A DNA stretch of 64,000 nucleotides from Chiridota heheva (taxonomy: Eukaryota > Echinodermata > Holothuroidea > Apodida > Chiridotidae). The notes under the pieces were generated by a model. It was not told the DNA's origin, ran no database searches, and saw nothing but the letters and a program-made list of their open reading frames with translations. The position numbers and the translations under genes are program-made. Shown piece after piece: positions 1-9,660 of the stretch (its first letter is position 1; each line of letters starts with the position of its first letter). The stretch spans positions 2,136,001 through 2,200,000 of the forward strand of contig JAIGNY010001587.1 in NCBI GenBank assembly GCA_020152595.1, given 5' to 3'.

Positions 1-879
1 CTATTAACACTAGGACTCACAATGGAGTATGTGCTTCAAAATGGAATATGATGAGGGCATTAAAAGTTTGGTGGATTTAGAAAATACAGTAGTTTAATTG
101 ATTGATTGATTTATTTACTGATTGCAAGACTTTAACAAAGAGCTGGTGATCAACTTGAATGATTCATGACCTTTCAGTTATGGTATGTTAAGCAGTGGTT
201 GTGTAGCAAAGTTTTGAATACGTGTATAGTAAGTTCAAAAATGGATTAAAAGAAATTAATATATTGATTTGAGGGTTCCCTTGAAGGCCTATTTTTAGGC
301 CAACCTGCGTTTTGAAGTGATTTTGGAAAAATGTATAATTAATTGACAGTTTCCATGGTGTAAACTTACCCCGCTAAGCGTAGCAGTAATATCAATGAGC
401 TTTATATTAAATACCTTCCATGCTATGCTGCAATCTGGTCACATGACCTGTTTCTTATGCATTTCTAACTGACCTTAAAAATGTAGTAGTTACCAACCCA
501 GCCCTAACCTCCATAATACCTCTAACATCCAGGAGGTCTGAACGAGAGGAGAGGTGGGCCGGGATGCATGGAAGCCTGTAAGTATAACTCTTGTAAATAT
601 CCCCGCTATGCTTAACAGGGTAAATTTACTTCAAGTTATATCTTACCTTCCATGCTATAAATATTTGTGTTTGCAGAACAAAATACAATTGTCTGGACAA
701 TAAGTTATCAAAAATGAATCACAATTCATGATGAGAACAATTCCCACCCTATGCTCCACAGTATATTATGCACAGTGTACAATTTAGTACAATAGTCAAG
801 ATAAAAAAAAAAAAGCTGGACTTGCGTGGAATAATACAATTTTTGAAAATTGCAATAATTTGCAGGGATTTCTAATTGA
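1..879. other. AT-rich non-coding stretch, nothing recognised
   Basis: No open frame of note and no recognisable element. It contains only short A/T runs, such as an A-run near 806, and stretches of ordinary unique-looking sequence. Confidence 0.6.
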
Positions 880-970
880 ATTATTGAATTTAGGGATATG
901 AAAACCTATAACAGGTTCAATCTCATCTCATTTTTTTTACGAAGGCATGGCGGGATCACTTTAAATATAC
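880..970 (+). repeat. Dispersed repeat, copy 1 (pairs with 8300-8385)
   Basis: About 90 bp share the core TTATTGAATTTAGGGATATG, then ACCTATAACAGGTTCAATCT and GAAGGCATGG, with the segment at 8300-8385. The two copies have the same orientation and differ by a few substitutions and indels. No flanking duplication is visible, so the family and its true ends are unknown. Confidence 0.65.
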
Positions 971-2130
971 CAAAGGCACTTATAAATTTAGAAAGCGCAA
1001 GAATTATTTAACGTCAGCAAAGTAGAACACCCTCACATTTCACTCGTAACCAATGATCTTTAAAGAAATACATTGCAAAACCCATGCAGTAAAGTGTCAC
1101 ACAAAATAAATGTGACAACTTGCTCGTTTCAATTACAGAACCCAAATTGTAAACATGGACTGCTGCTAGGGAGGCTTAATGATATACTGAAAGACACCAT
1201 ACAGTAAATTGAATGCTCTATTTACTGTACAAAGAAATATGTCACTGATACTACACATACACTAAGGTCAGTAAACATGTACCTTGAATTATACTGTACA
1301 AGCAATACGGGTCAGAACTACTGTTTGTGGAAATGCAATCAGCAAGCCCATGTAGATATCACTTATTCACAAGGAAAGGGAGCCATGTCTAAATGGGCCT
1401 GAAAAAGTTACATTTTGGTCCCTGGCTGAAAATTGCACTGCATAAATGGTTGGTCAGAGTGGAAATACTACATTCTCTTCTTTAATGAATGGAATATTTG
1501 TATTAGGGAGAAGGGGGGAGGGGATGGCAAGTGCCTGAAGACAATCTGCACCTTTTAATATTTCAACCTCTTAGGTATAATTATATGACACTGAGAATAC
1601 TGTATGTTGCTAAGGATGTAGCCAGTCCTTTAAAATTGGAAGGTCGCCAAGGGATGACTGAAAATATATATATTTTTTTTTGTCAATAATTAACACAATA
1701 TTTGCACTGTTAGGAGACTTAACTTCAATTCAAGAGCAAAATGCAAACAGGACATCCACTAAAAATCTGGACCTTTTAGCATATTTTTGGGACATTTTCA
1801 CCTTATTAATTTTTGGGGAGGGGGATCATACGACCCAACTCACATCCCCTGGCTACACCCATGGTCACCATCAATCATTTATACTATATGTCGATATACC
1901 AGGGAAGTGCCATTTAGATCCTGGATATACTTCAGTTTACAAAGACATGCACACAAGATGTAAAACCAAAATGGTTGAGTAAGATCAACAGATGTATTCA
2001 TACAATTTACAGGTTCGCCCTCATCAGTGGAAACAAATGAAGAGGCAAATAATAATTAACCTCATTCTATAGAAAAAGAAAAAGAAAAAGAAAAAAAACA
2101 CACTCCAAAAACAGAAAAATACAGAAACAG
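971..2130. other. Non-coding stretch, nothing recognised
   Basis: No supported gene. The 100-codon open frame at 1680-1982 starts with TTG, has no recognisable motif and sits in AT-rich DNA. The phrase CTGGCTACACCCATGG near 1850 resembles the hAT-type MITE ends seen elsewhere in the window but has no partner here. A purine-rich (AAAAAG)n tract lies at about 2070-2096. Confidence 0.5.
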
Positions 2131-2534
2131 CTGTGTTTGTACATTTTCCCACAATAGATCAAATTGCAAAACAGACTACAAAGGAGCCACTGGAACAATG
2201 TCATTCTCTGAAATCTGTGGTTATGGTAACAGGTACACCAAACCATGGAGCTATTAATTGTTTATAGCTCCATGACCAAACATAGAAATCCAAAGCTAAA
2301 CAAAAGCTTTCGCGACTGTTTCTGCAAGTATATTTGGAATAGGAATACCTTCCGGCCATCTTGTAAAGCGATCAACGATGGTTAAATTGTATGTAAAACC
2401 ATCCGATGGAGGTAACGGACCTACAATGTCCATATGAATATTCTCAAAGCGAGAGCTAGGTGGCGCAAAGGTTTGTAACGGTGCCACATTGTGGCGATGA
2501 ACCTTTGTCCTTTGACATGCTAAACAAGTTTTGA
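2130..2534 (-). pseudogene. pol: Integrase remnant, interrupted by a hairpin insertion
   Basis: Minus-strand codons from about 2530 read TCLACQRTKVHRH (the end of the zinc-binding HHCC region). The core then begins with HMDIVGPLPPS, which has the first catalytic Asp, and continues DRFTRWPEGIPIP. After a stop at 2293-2295 the homology continues as LWISMFG, is split by the palindrome at 2244-2274, and resumes as FGVPVTITTD, which has the second catalytic Asp, before decaying in further stops. The catalytic Glu and the C-terminus are not seen. Integrase would insert the cDNA into the genome; this copy is inactive. Confidence 0.85.
2237..2281. repeat. 31-bp hairpin insertion with 7-bp direct flanking repeat
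   Basis: The sequence CATGGAGCTAT (2244-2254), a 9-nt loop and ATAGCTCCATG (2264-2274) form a perfect 11-bp stem. The same 7 bases, ACCAAAC, lie immediately on both sides (2237-2243 and 2275-2281). Removing the hairpin and one ACCAAAC makes integrase homology contiguous across the junction. It therefore looks like an insertion with target duplication, not an original part of the retrotransposon. Confidence 0.85.
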
Positions 2535-3132
2535 CCCAGTGGAAACATCACAAGTTATAGTTCCATCTGCAAATGGTAAAGGTATAGCTTCAAGCTTTAA
2601 AGATGATGAATTACGTAGGCTTTAATAGCTTTTTCATCTTTTTGCTTGGAAGCCATGTCACTCAAATCTACAGCTACACAGGTTAAAATTGCTTGACAAG
2701 ACATCTGCGACTACATTCTCTTTGCCTTTAATGTGTATGTCAGTGGAGAACTGGGAAATAAAATCTAGCTGACGAATCTCTATTGACGAATATCTGTCGC
2801 ATTTTGCTGACAAAGTATGGTCAACGGTTTATGATCAGTGAGAATATAAAAAACATCCCCTTCAAGATAATTTCGGAAATGACGAATAGCAAGGTAAATG
2901 GCAACTCACGATCGAATGTACTATAACGGGTTTCCGCTGCTTGTAAATGCTTGGAAAAGAAAGCAAATGGTTGCCAGTTGTCTTCGACAAATTTCTGAAG
3001 TACACCGCATACTGCAAAATCTGAGGTGTCAGTGACTAACTTCAATGGAACATCCGAAACTGGATAAGACAACATAGTAGAAGTAGCTAAAGCTGGCTTA
3101 AAGTCTTGAAGAGCTTGTTTTAATATCGTCAA
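2535..3132 (-). pseudogene. pol: RNase H and connection-region remnant
   Basis: The frame at 2821-3132 contains LKLVTDTSDFAVCGVLQ, then QPFAFFSKHL and ETRYSTFDREL, matching the RNase H-like domain that follows RT in gypsy elements. Downstream, near 2535-2600, a short piece reads LEAIPLPFADGTITCDVSTG, which normally precedes the integrase zinc-binding region. The next residues are already WVKTCLACQR of the integrase HHCC domain. Comparison with the usual spacing suggests a deletion of roughly 60 codons at this junction (inference). Confidence 0.8.
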
Positions 3133-3289
3133 GCTGAATTGCTTTGTTTTTGACTTTACCTGACAGCATGTCAGTGAGAGGTTTTGCTACGTGTGCACAA
3201 GATGGAATAAATCAACGATAAATGTTCACCACCGCAAAGAATTTGCACAGGCGGGAAATTGCTGCACCACGAAGACTTTGTCAGGCAAT

Positions 3290-3931
3290 GGATTTATCCC
3301 ATCTTTTGTGATATTGTGACCCAAAAATTGTAGTGAGTCAGCACAGAAAATGCATTTTTCTTAATTAATGACCACTCCATACTGGTCTAATCGAAGGAAA
3401 AGCTTTTGTAAATGTACATATTGCTCTTCTGAATTTGAACTGGCGAGCAACAAGTCGTCGAGGTGTGCAAACACAATAGGTAGTCCACGCAAAACTTGTG
3501 TCTATAAAACGCTGAACAGTTTGAGCTGCATTGCTGAGGCCAAAAGGCATTCTTATAAACTCAAAAAGTCCAAATGGAGTAGCAGTGGCAGTCTCAGGCA
3601 CGTTGCTAGGTTCGACTGGAATTTGATGGTAGGCGCGAGCAAAATCGATCTTTAAAAAAAAGTCTTTCCACTCAAATAAGACGTAAAATCATGAATGTGT
3701 GGAATAGGATAACGATCTGGAATAGAGGCATTATTAAGGGCCTATAGTCTCCGCAAGGTCTACACTTTTCTTTGGCACCATGTGTAATGGTGACGACCAA
3801 CTGCTTTGTGATTGGCGAATAATGCCTAGTTGCAACATATGCTCAAATTCCGCTTCTTGAAGTCGATCAGGCGCAAAACGACGAGGACGACAAAAAAGTG
3901 GTGGTCTGCGTGTTATAATGTGGTGAGTCAC
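3290..3931 (-). pseudogene. pol: Reverse transcriptase remnant
   Basis: The RT finger and palm regions appear in several minus frames. 3734-3931 holds the N-terminal part, with EFEHMLQLGIIRQSQSSWSS followed by PLHMVPKK. Around 3610-3650 there is DFARAYHQIPV, which supplies the first catalytic Asp. 3500-3600 has FEFIRMPFGLSNAAQT. In another frame at 3454-3471 is FAHLDD, the YxDD-box equivalent. So the catalytic aspartates survive as codons, but at least three frame breaks separate them and no continuous enzyme is encoded. It would copy element RNA into cDNA. Plus-strand open frames over this region are shadows. Confidence 0.9.
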
Positions 3932-4043
3932 CGTTACTTGACATTTGCTTTGCTATAATTCAAACGCAATAAGGTTAGAAATTGATGCAGCAGCTTATAA
4001 CATTGCGAATGCTTGTCTAAAATAGCGTATGCTGGACTTGGGA

Positions 4044-4380
4044 TTAGAAAATGTGTGCTTTGCTCCTCTTGATGCTAAGAGATGTCGTAGAAACTATCAG
4101 CTTGCGATTCTTAATATCGACTAACAGCGAATAATAATTCAAAAAGTCTGCACCTAAAATTGGTCTAGACACATTGGCTAAAACAAAAATCCATGCAAAA
4201 ACTCTGCAAAGACCAATATTCCAGGTTAAAGACCGCTCACTATGTGTAGAGATAAGGGTTTTATTTAAAGCTTGTAAAGGAGTTCCAAGACACTTGTGTT
4301 TGTCAGAAAGAGATGCTGGAAATACGCTTATTTCCACTCCTGTTTTAACAAGAAAACGTAGCCCTGTTAAACTCAATCTG
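4044..4380 (-). pseudogene. Retropepsin-like protease remnant
   Basis: The minus-strand frame contains FLVKTGVEISVFPAS at residues 8-22 and ILGADFL near residue 73. These are the active-site loop and the C-terminal ILG(A/R)D(F/W)L signature of aspartic proteases in LTR elements. The catalytic position that should be Asp in D-T/S-G is Lys here, so the enzyme would be inactive even if translated. In an intact element it would cut the Gag-Pol polyprotein. It sits between gag and RT as expected, with no overlap left intact. Confidence 0.85.
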
Positions 4381-4450
4381 TAACAAAGAAAAGGCGACTG
4401 ATTCCTGCCGCCCGACGATGTCGCCGCTAGCCATCGGCTTGGTCTTTTGA

Positions 4451-5223
4451 CTATTTTTGTCCAACTGAAACATACTTACAAGGTTTTATACACTTATGAG
4501 CTTTCTCAGCGAACCTGTGATGATAGATACCAACAAAAACCCGAGTCGGGGCCACCTGATTTTGATCTACTACGGTTCCTGGAATTGCCTCTTGCAAAAA
4601 AATTATTTCGGTTTCAAGAATGACATCTTCCCAACTCGCATGGATAACCTCTCTACTAATGTGCGAAAGTTCTGAAACTTCTGAAGTCGTAGTACAAGAA
4701 GAAGAAGAAGAAGCTGTATCCATTGAGCTATCTGCGATACGACTGTGAAACCAGGAGAAACTTCCCGAATTTTATCTGCAAGTGTAGCCAATTGTTCGAT
4801 GTCAACAGAATCACTGGTACCTGCTAATATCAACTGGGCATTATTGGGAAGGCATTGAAGGAATAGCTGTTTAAAAATGATATCTCTTAAACTGTCACCA
4901 CACAGGAGTTGCTGCATCCTCCTAATAATTGTAAGGGGGTACGATCTCTGCTCAGAAATGGAGGTGTGCTTAATTAAGGCTTCCTTTAAATTCTCATAGG
5001 GGTCGGTATTTGGAGGCTTAGGGAGAATATCTCGCACGTCCTGTACCGTTTGCATTGGCAGTGAAGAAACAATGTGAGCATATTTGGTTTTGGAAACAGT
5101 GATTGCACTAAGTGCAAATTGAGCCTCTGCTTGTATAAACCACAGTCCTTGATCAATGGGCCAAACAGGTGGGAGTTTAACACCCACTGCAAAACTTTCA
5201 TTTTTATTTTCCTCGTCTGCCAT
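4451..5223 (-). pseudogene. gag: gag-like pseudogene of the gypsy element
   Basis: The ATG at 5223 opens a 206-codon frame beginning MADEENKNESFAVGVKLPPV, followed by a WF..AEAQF segment typical of gypsy Gag N-termini. Homology continues to about residue 162 (near 4737). There the frame breaks, and the tail of this frame runs on as an unrelated Leu-rich stretch. The C-terminal part resumes in another minus frame (4451-4723) and carries YHHRF...AHKC..PC, a remnant of the atypical zinc knuckle of this Gag type in which the first cysteine is not obvious. Gag would coat the element RNA in virus-like particles; this copy is frameshifted and dead. It lies immediately 5' of the protease remnant. Confidence 0.85.
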
Positions 5224-5262
5224 GCTCAGAGAGAAAATTGGACATCACGCTTAAATTTACCA

Positions 5263-6312
5263 CGGAAATTTGACTAGTGGTTTATTTCGACCTGCCGACC
5301 AATTAAAATGTGATAATAAAGTCTGAAATCAGAATAATTTAACAATAAATAAGCAATGTTAATTTAGGAACTGGGCAAAACTGCACAAAGAAACTCCTCC
5401 TCTTAAATAAAACTTTTCTGAAGCTCGGAAAACCAACGTTGCTTTAATAATCATACAAATGTGAAAAGTCATTTCGTAAAGAGACGGAATAATGTCCAGA
5501 ATGCTTCCTTCTTTTTGACTTCTTGCAATAGAGGTATGCCATGAAAGAGATCGGGGAATAATTCCAAATTGTGTTTCCCTGTTAGCTGTGTGAATAATTC
5601 CAAACTATAATAATATTGTCAACACGTATGTTGCAACCGTGAACGCAAGTCAAAACTTGCCGAGAATACAGACAATATTGCGGCTACGCTACATGTGACA
5701 GTTGTGTTGCGCAACGTCACAAATTGCACAGCAGAAGAAAAATGCATACATTATGATAAACAAAAGCTGACAACAGGTGGAAATGCGGTGCGTTGTAATG
5801 TACACGCTAATGTTTAAAAATTCACATAAATGTTAACAGAAAAGTCTGTGGCTAAACTTTTCTGCTAAAGGAAAGATAAAGTTTTCAATTTTCTTAGACT
5901 AATGCATTTTCCACCCAGCAAGAATCCTTAGGAAATTCACAATCCACCAAAACCTAAAGAAATTGTAACAATAATAAATGTTACTTACTTACTCAGCTAC
6001 GACGAATATGTAGAAACTAGAATGGTGGTTTGATGAAACTCTAGGCCCAGCTCAGAGCATTGCTAGACGTTGCTATTTTGGTATATATATATATACATCC
6101 ACACACAAATTCGTCTTTGATACCTTGGTACAGGTGTACATCAAAAGGAAAGTTACATATACATTGTACAAGGTCCTGCTGGGACTAAGACCAGCTTAAG
6201 AAAAAGAATGCTTCCTTTTTATGAATTTATATATAAGATAGAATATTTCTTTAAACAAAAAAGAGAGGAGGTAGTTGTATGCTACAGCAAACTGCTACAA
6301 TCATTTCTTTAT
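5263..6312. other. Non-coding; possible 5' LTR remnant of the gypsy element
   Basis: This is where the LTR of the minus-strand retrotransposon should begin, but no matching second LTR exists in the window and no clear TG...CA boundary can be fixed. GAATAATTCCAAA occurs twice about 30 bp apart (near 5558 and 5591). No open frame of interest. Confidence 0.4.
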
Positions 6313-6770
6313 AAACCGAACATTGCAGGTACACGGTGCGTACCATCATAAATTTTCTTGATTTATGCATATGATTTGTTAAAATACTATCATTAATAAA
6401 AGAAAATTAACTTTTGGTTATATAAACTTAATCATTTATATTTTTCATTATTCACTGTGCAGCTAATGATTAGGGCCTGTCTTTTTTTAGGTGAGTTAAA
6501 CTACCATTTCTCAATAAACTGAACATATTGTGGGTACGCTGCTACTACATGTTCTTTTTTTTTGTAACTCTTAAACTTTCATAACAATCACTTGGGCAGC
6601 TAACCCTAGCCTATGGCCTGTTATTGATTTATTTTTCCATGCAAGTGCCAGTTATTTACCGATCAACCAAACATTGCAAGTACACTGTAACTGAGTGTGT
6701 ACCATCCTGAAATGTCTTGATCTATGTGTATAATTTGTTTAATAATATTGCTGAGAGAAAGTTTTTTTTT
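6313..6770 (+). repeat. Dispersed repeat, copies 1 and 2 (third copy at 57590)
   Basis: The core CATTGCAGGTACACGGTGCG followed by TACCATCAT..ATTTTCTTGAT occurs at about 6320. A diverged version, CATTGCAAGTACACTG..., lies at about 6671, and a close copy at about 57600. The downstream phrase CTCAATAAACTGAACATATT recurs in the same relation at 6513 and 57768, so the repeat is at least about 240 bp long. Family unknown. Confidence 0.75.
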
Positions 6771-7810
6771 TATTTAAAAAAAAAAAACTTTTTATTTCAT
6801 CACACTATTTTTTTCCTTTCATTTAAAAAAAAAAAATGTTTGCATTTTGTGCTCATACTAAAAAAATGTAATTAATGTTCATATATGATTAATTCATTGA
6901 CAATTAATCAGTAGTTAAATAATTGTATTATTTCAACATTCTAAAGGAATATTACAAGTTCATTCAAATTGGTTTAAATCAAATTAAATGCATAGTTTTG
7001 AACAATGTCATAGTAAATAACCCAAAATGTGGGGAATTCCAAATAATTTTGCATGATTTAAGATTATTAATTATTTTTGTAATCATGTGTTTGTTTGTCT
7101 TGTTATTTAAACTATAAACAGTTTAGCCAAAATCTTACAACTGTCAGCCTAAATGTTTATTAGAATCACACTGAAATAATTTCAGATTTGCACACTTTGA
7201 CCCAATGAATTGTCTCACTTTTCGTCAATGATCAAATTTAACAAATTATACATTAAAACAAATTTGTCCCACTTTAATGTATGTTATGGTTTGTTTACAC
7301 ATTATCTATGTCAAATATTTCTTTCACGATATCATATTTTCAATCATTAATTGTTTGAAGTTGAAGAGAATATTGTACAGAACAAGAAAATACTTAATAT
7401 CAGTGGTAAAGTTATATGTCCAAACATTTATTATGCTTTAAAAATGCTTAATTCTTCAAAATTGACCAAAATTTGGCCAAATCTGATTTTCATGGAAACA
7501 GCAATTAAGTTTGGGGCAATCCAAGTGACACCTTTTTTATCATAACTTGAGAAGCGTGTCACCTATTTACATGATTCTTTTTTTTGTTAATTGTCCCTAC
7601 AACTACCATCTTTCATTTCATCATATTTATAAATAGCTATATACCACTTTGAATTTTCACTATAGCCTCCCTATTTATATTTCCATTAAATATAAATCTT
7701 TTAAAAAAAAGTAGATGTTGTTGCAAACAATTCCATTTTTATATACGTTTAACAAAATATTACTTGCGAAACATAAGAATTTCATGACGACTATGCAAGC
7801 TTTGTACTGC
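6771..7810. other. Very AT-rich stretch, nothing recognised
   Basis: Poly-A and poly-T runs near 6764-6840 and low-complexity AT DNA. The short open frames here are stop-poor only by chance. Confidence 0.55.
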
Positions 7811-7940
7811 AGTGTAAGGGCCTGTGTAAGGGCCCGTGTAAGGGCGTGTAAGGGCCTGTGTAAAGGCCCGTGTAAGGGCCCTTGTAAGGGCCCATGTGAG
7901 GGCCTGTGTAAGGGCCTGTGTAAGGGCCCGTGTAAGGGTT
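7811..7940 (+). repeat. 12-bp minisatellite (TGTGTAAGGGCC)n
   Basis: About 10 to 11 units of TGTGTAAGGGCC with single-base variants and one shortened unit. Twelve is a multiple of three, so frames stay open on both strands and give artificial Gly/Cys/Lys- or Pro-rich peptides. Not a gene. Confidence 0.9.
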
Positions 7941-8299
7941 GCAAGCCTGATCCTTCTTTCTTGTCTGCAAACGGTTCAAATTCAAAAGAAACGACATCCC
8001 TTCATAAGAATGTTCTTCATTTATTTCCAAATCATTTTTATCACAGCTTGAACTTGAAGATGACAAATTAAGATCTGAACAGCCCGTAAAACTCGCAATC
8101 AGATGCTATTTGTACCTGGTTAGTATGTGTGTGATGCATTATTTACAATCAGCAGTCCCTGAAATGACTCATTTAACGTAGCAAACTCTTAAGACATCAC
8201 AAATCTCTTTCAACTTTTTTTTGAAGCAAGCAATAAATGATCAATTTTTAAGTCCTTTTTCATCATGAAAATGGACTTATTTCCAGCATTTCTTGACGG

Positions 8300-8385
8300 A
8301 TTATTGAATTTAGGGATATGAAAAACCTATAACAGGTTCAATCTCAATTTTTTTAGAAGGCATGGCAGGACCACTTTAAGTATAT
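8300..8385 (+). repeat. Dispersed repeat, copy 2 (pairs with 880-970)
   Basis: Same core as at 880-970: TTATTGAATTTAGGGATATG, AACCTATAACAGGTTCAATC and AGAAGGCATGGCAGGA. Direct orientation; flanks differ. Confidence 0.65.
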
Positions 8386-9125
8386 TCACACAAACAAGAA
8401 AAGCATTACCAGTTAAAAGTATTGCACAAAATCTATACCTAATGGTTGTTTCCCTCAAACTAGCCTTTGAACATTTTATAAATGATAATATTTGGAAATA
8501 ATACCATCACTTTAAACTTTATTACCGAATTAAATTTACAATTGGCTGATGAGATAACACATTACGTAATGAGATACGACATGAATAACATGATTCAATG
8601 TGAATATCATATCCCATGGCAGATATCCCGCATATGGCCACTTGTCACCCTGACTCAAATAAGAGATTTTCAATTTATCTGTGAAATTTGGACAAATCTT
8701 GCCTTTTTTGGCATGGCCATTTGTATGTTAAATAGACATGAGCAGTGAGACGTATGTTACGTTAGACCTACTCCCAGGGTACAAACTACACCGAGCAGTG
8801 CAACCAATCTCATCCACCCCACAAAGCTCCAGAAACTAGAGCAAAACAATAGGGCCAGGAGTTAGGGTGCATATACAAGAACACTAGTGTGTAAAGGCCT
8901 AATCATTATAAAGTACACTAGCAACACACTTAGGCTATCTATCTTTTGAATGCACTTTCCAGGAAAACATAAGCACCTGGCTTAATGTATTTATGACTTC
9001 TATAGTACGGAGGCTTCAGATATGAGCTCAATGACGTAGATAGAACTGTCAACAATTGAAGATCAAACACTGAATTAATCATAAGTTTTTACTAGAAAGA
9101 ATGTGCAAACTTTCCAATGTCTTTG
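8386..9125. other. Non-coding stretch, nothing recognised
   Basis: The 88-codon frame at 8482-8748 begins with a non-ATG codon, has no domain and is not in a coding context. Confidence 0.5.
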
Positions 9126-9660
9126 CACTATAGGTGGCCATTGAGGGGGGAGAGAGGGGGGGGGGGAATGTCCCCCTCCAATAATTCCCCCCCCTCCAAT
9201 AATTTTGTTGGGGGACAAATGTTTATGTCCCCCTAAAAAATGAAGCCTTATGTAAAACATAATGTATACATATGGCTAGCCACACCATTGTCTGGGTTTG
9301 TCCCGGGGGTAGGGGCTCCCAATTGCGGTTTTAAATGCATTATCACCTATTTAGAAATAATGTATTGAACAGAAGAACTTGGACAGAAAAATAGGGCAAC
9401 ACACAAAAATTATTTGATGTGGAGAGGGCAAGAAACACGGTCATTCCTCCCCCCCCCCTCCCTAAAAAAATGAAGTCTTATATAAAGCCTATATGGCTGG
9501 CTACACAAGTGTCTAGGTCCTTCTCGTGGGATGAGGGGGTTGGGGAGGGGGGGGGGGTAACCGTTGGCAATTGTGTTTTCAAATGCATTATCACTGATTT
9601 GAAAATAATGTATTGAACACAAAATGTATCCGATGTGGAGGGGCAAGTACCACCAATGCA
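9126..9660 (+). repeat. Tandem duplication of a G/C-run MITE-like segment
   Basis: Two direct copies about 232 bp apart (near 9231-9385 and 9464-9620) share CCTAAAAAA-TGAAG, ATGGCTRGCYACAC, a G-rich run, then AAATGCATTATCAC and AATAATGTATTGAACA. Long C and G runs (9155-9195, 9449-9460, 9536-9557) border the copies. GGCTACAC-type ends recur in hAT MITE fragments elsewhere in the window. No intact terminal repeats can be set. Confidence 0.7.

Larger units (their letters stand above)
2130..5262 (-). mobile_element. Truncated Ty3/gypsy LTR retrotransposon
   Basis: Reading the minus strand from 5223 down to about 2130 gives, in order, gag, retropepsin, reverse transcriptase, RNase H and integrase homology. 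That order (RT before integrase) is the Ty3/gypsy arrangement. The Gag start and the Cys/His knuckle style resemble the CsRN1-like branch, which is a judgement from memory. Every domain is frameshifted or has lost residues, so it cannot make an active polyprotein. The integrase fades out near 2130 and no second LTR is found, so the 3' side is lost. Just upstream of gag, 5244-5262 read on the minus strand begins TGGT and ends CGTGAT, a possible decayed tRNA-Trp-type primer binding site (low confidence). Any 5' LTR would lie above 5262, but I cannot define its ends. Confidence 0.9.

Noticed and set aside
5263..6312. Attempt to define LTRs for the gypsy element
   Set aside because: No second copy lies on the other side of the element and no convincing TG...CA boundaries; only the region is noted.
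7675..8071. Three frames with Gly/Pro/His/Leu repeats
   Set aside because: They cross the 12-bp minisatellite, whose unit length divides by three; artefact.
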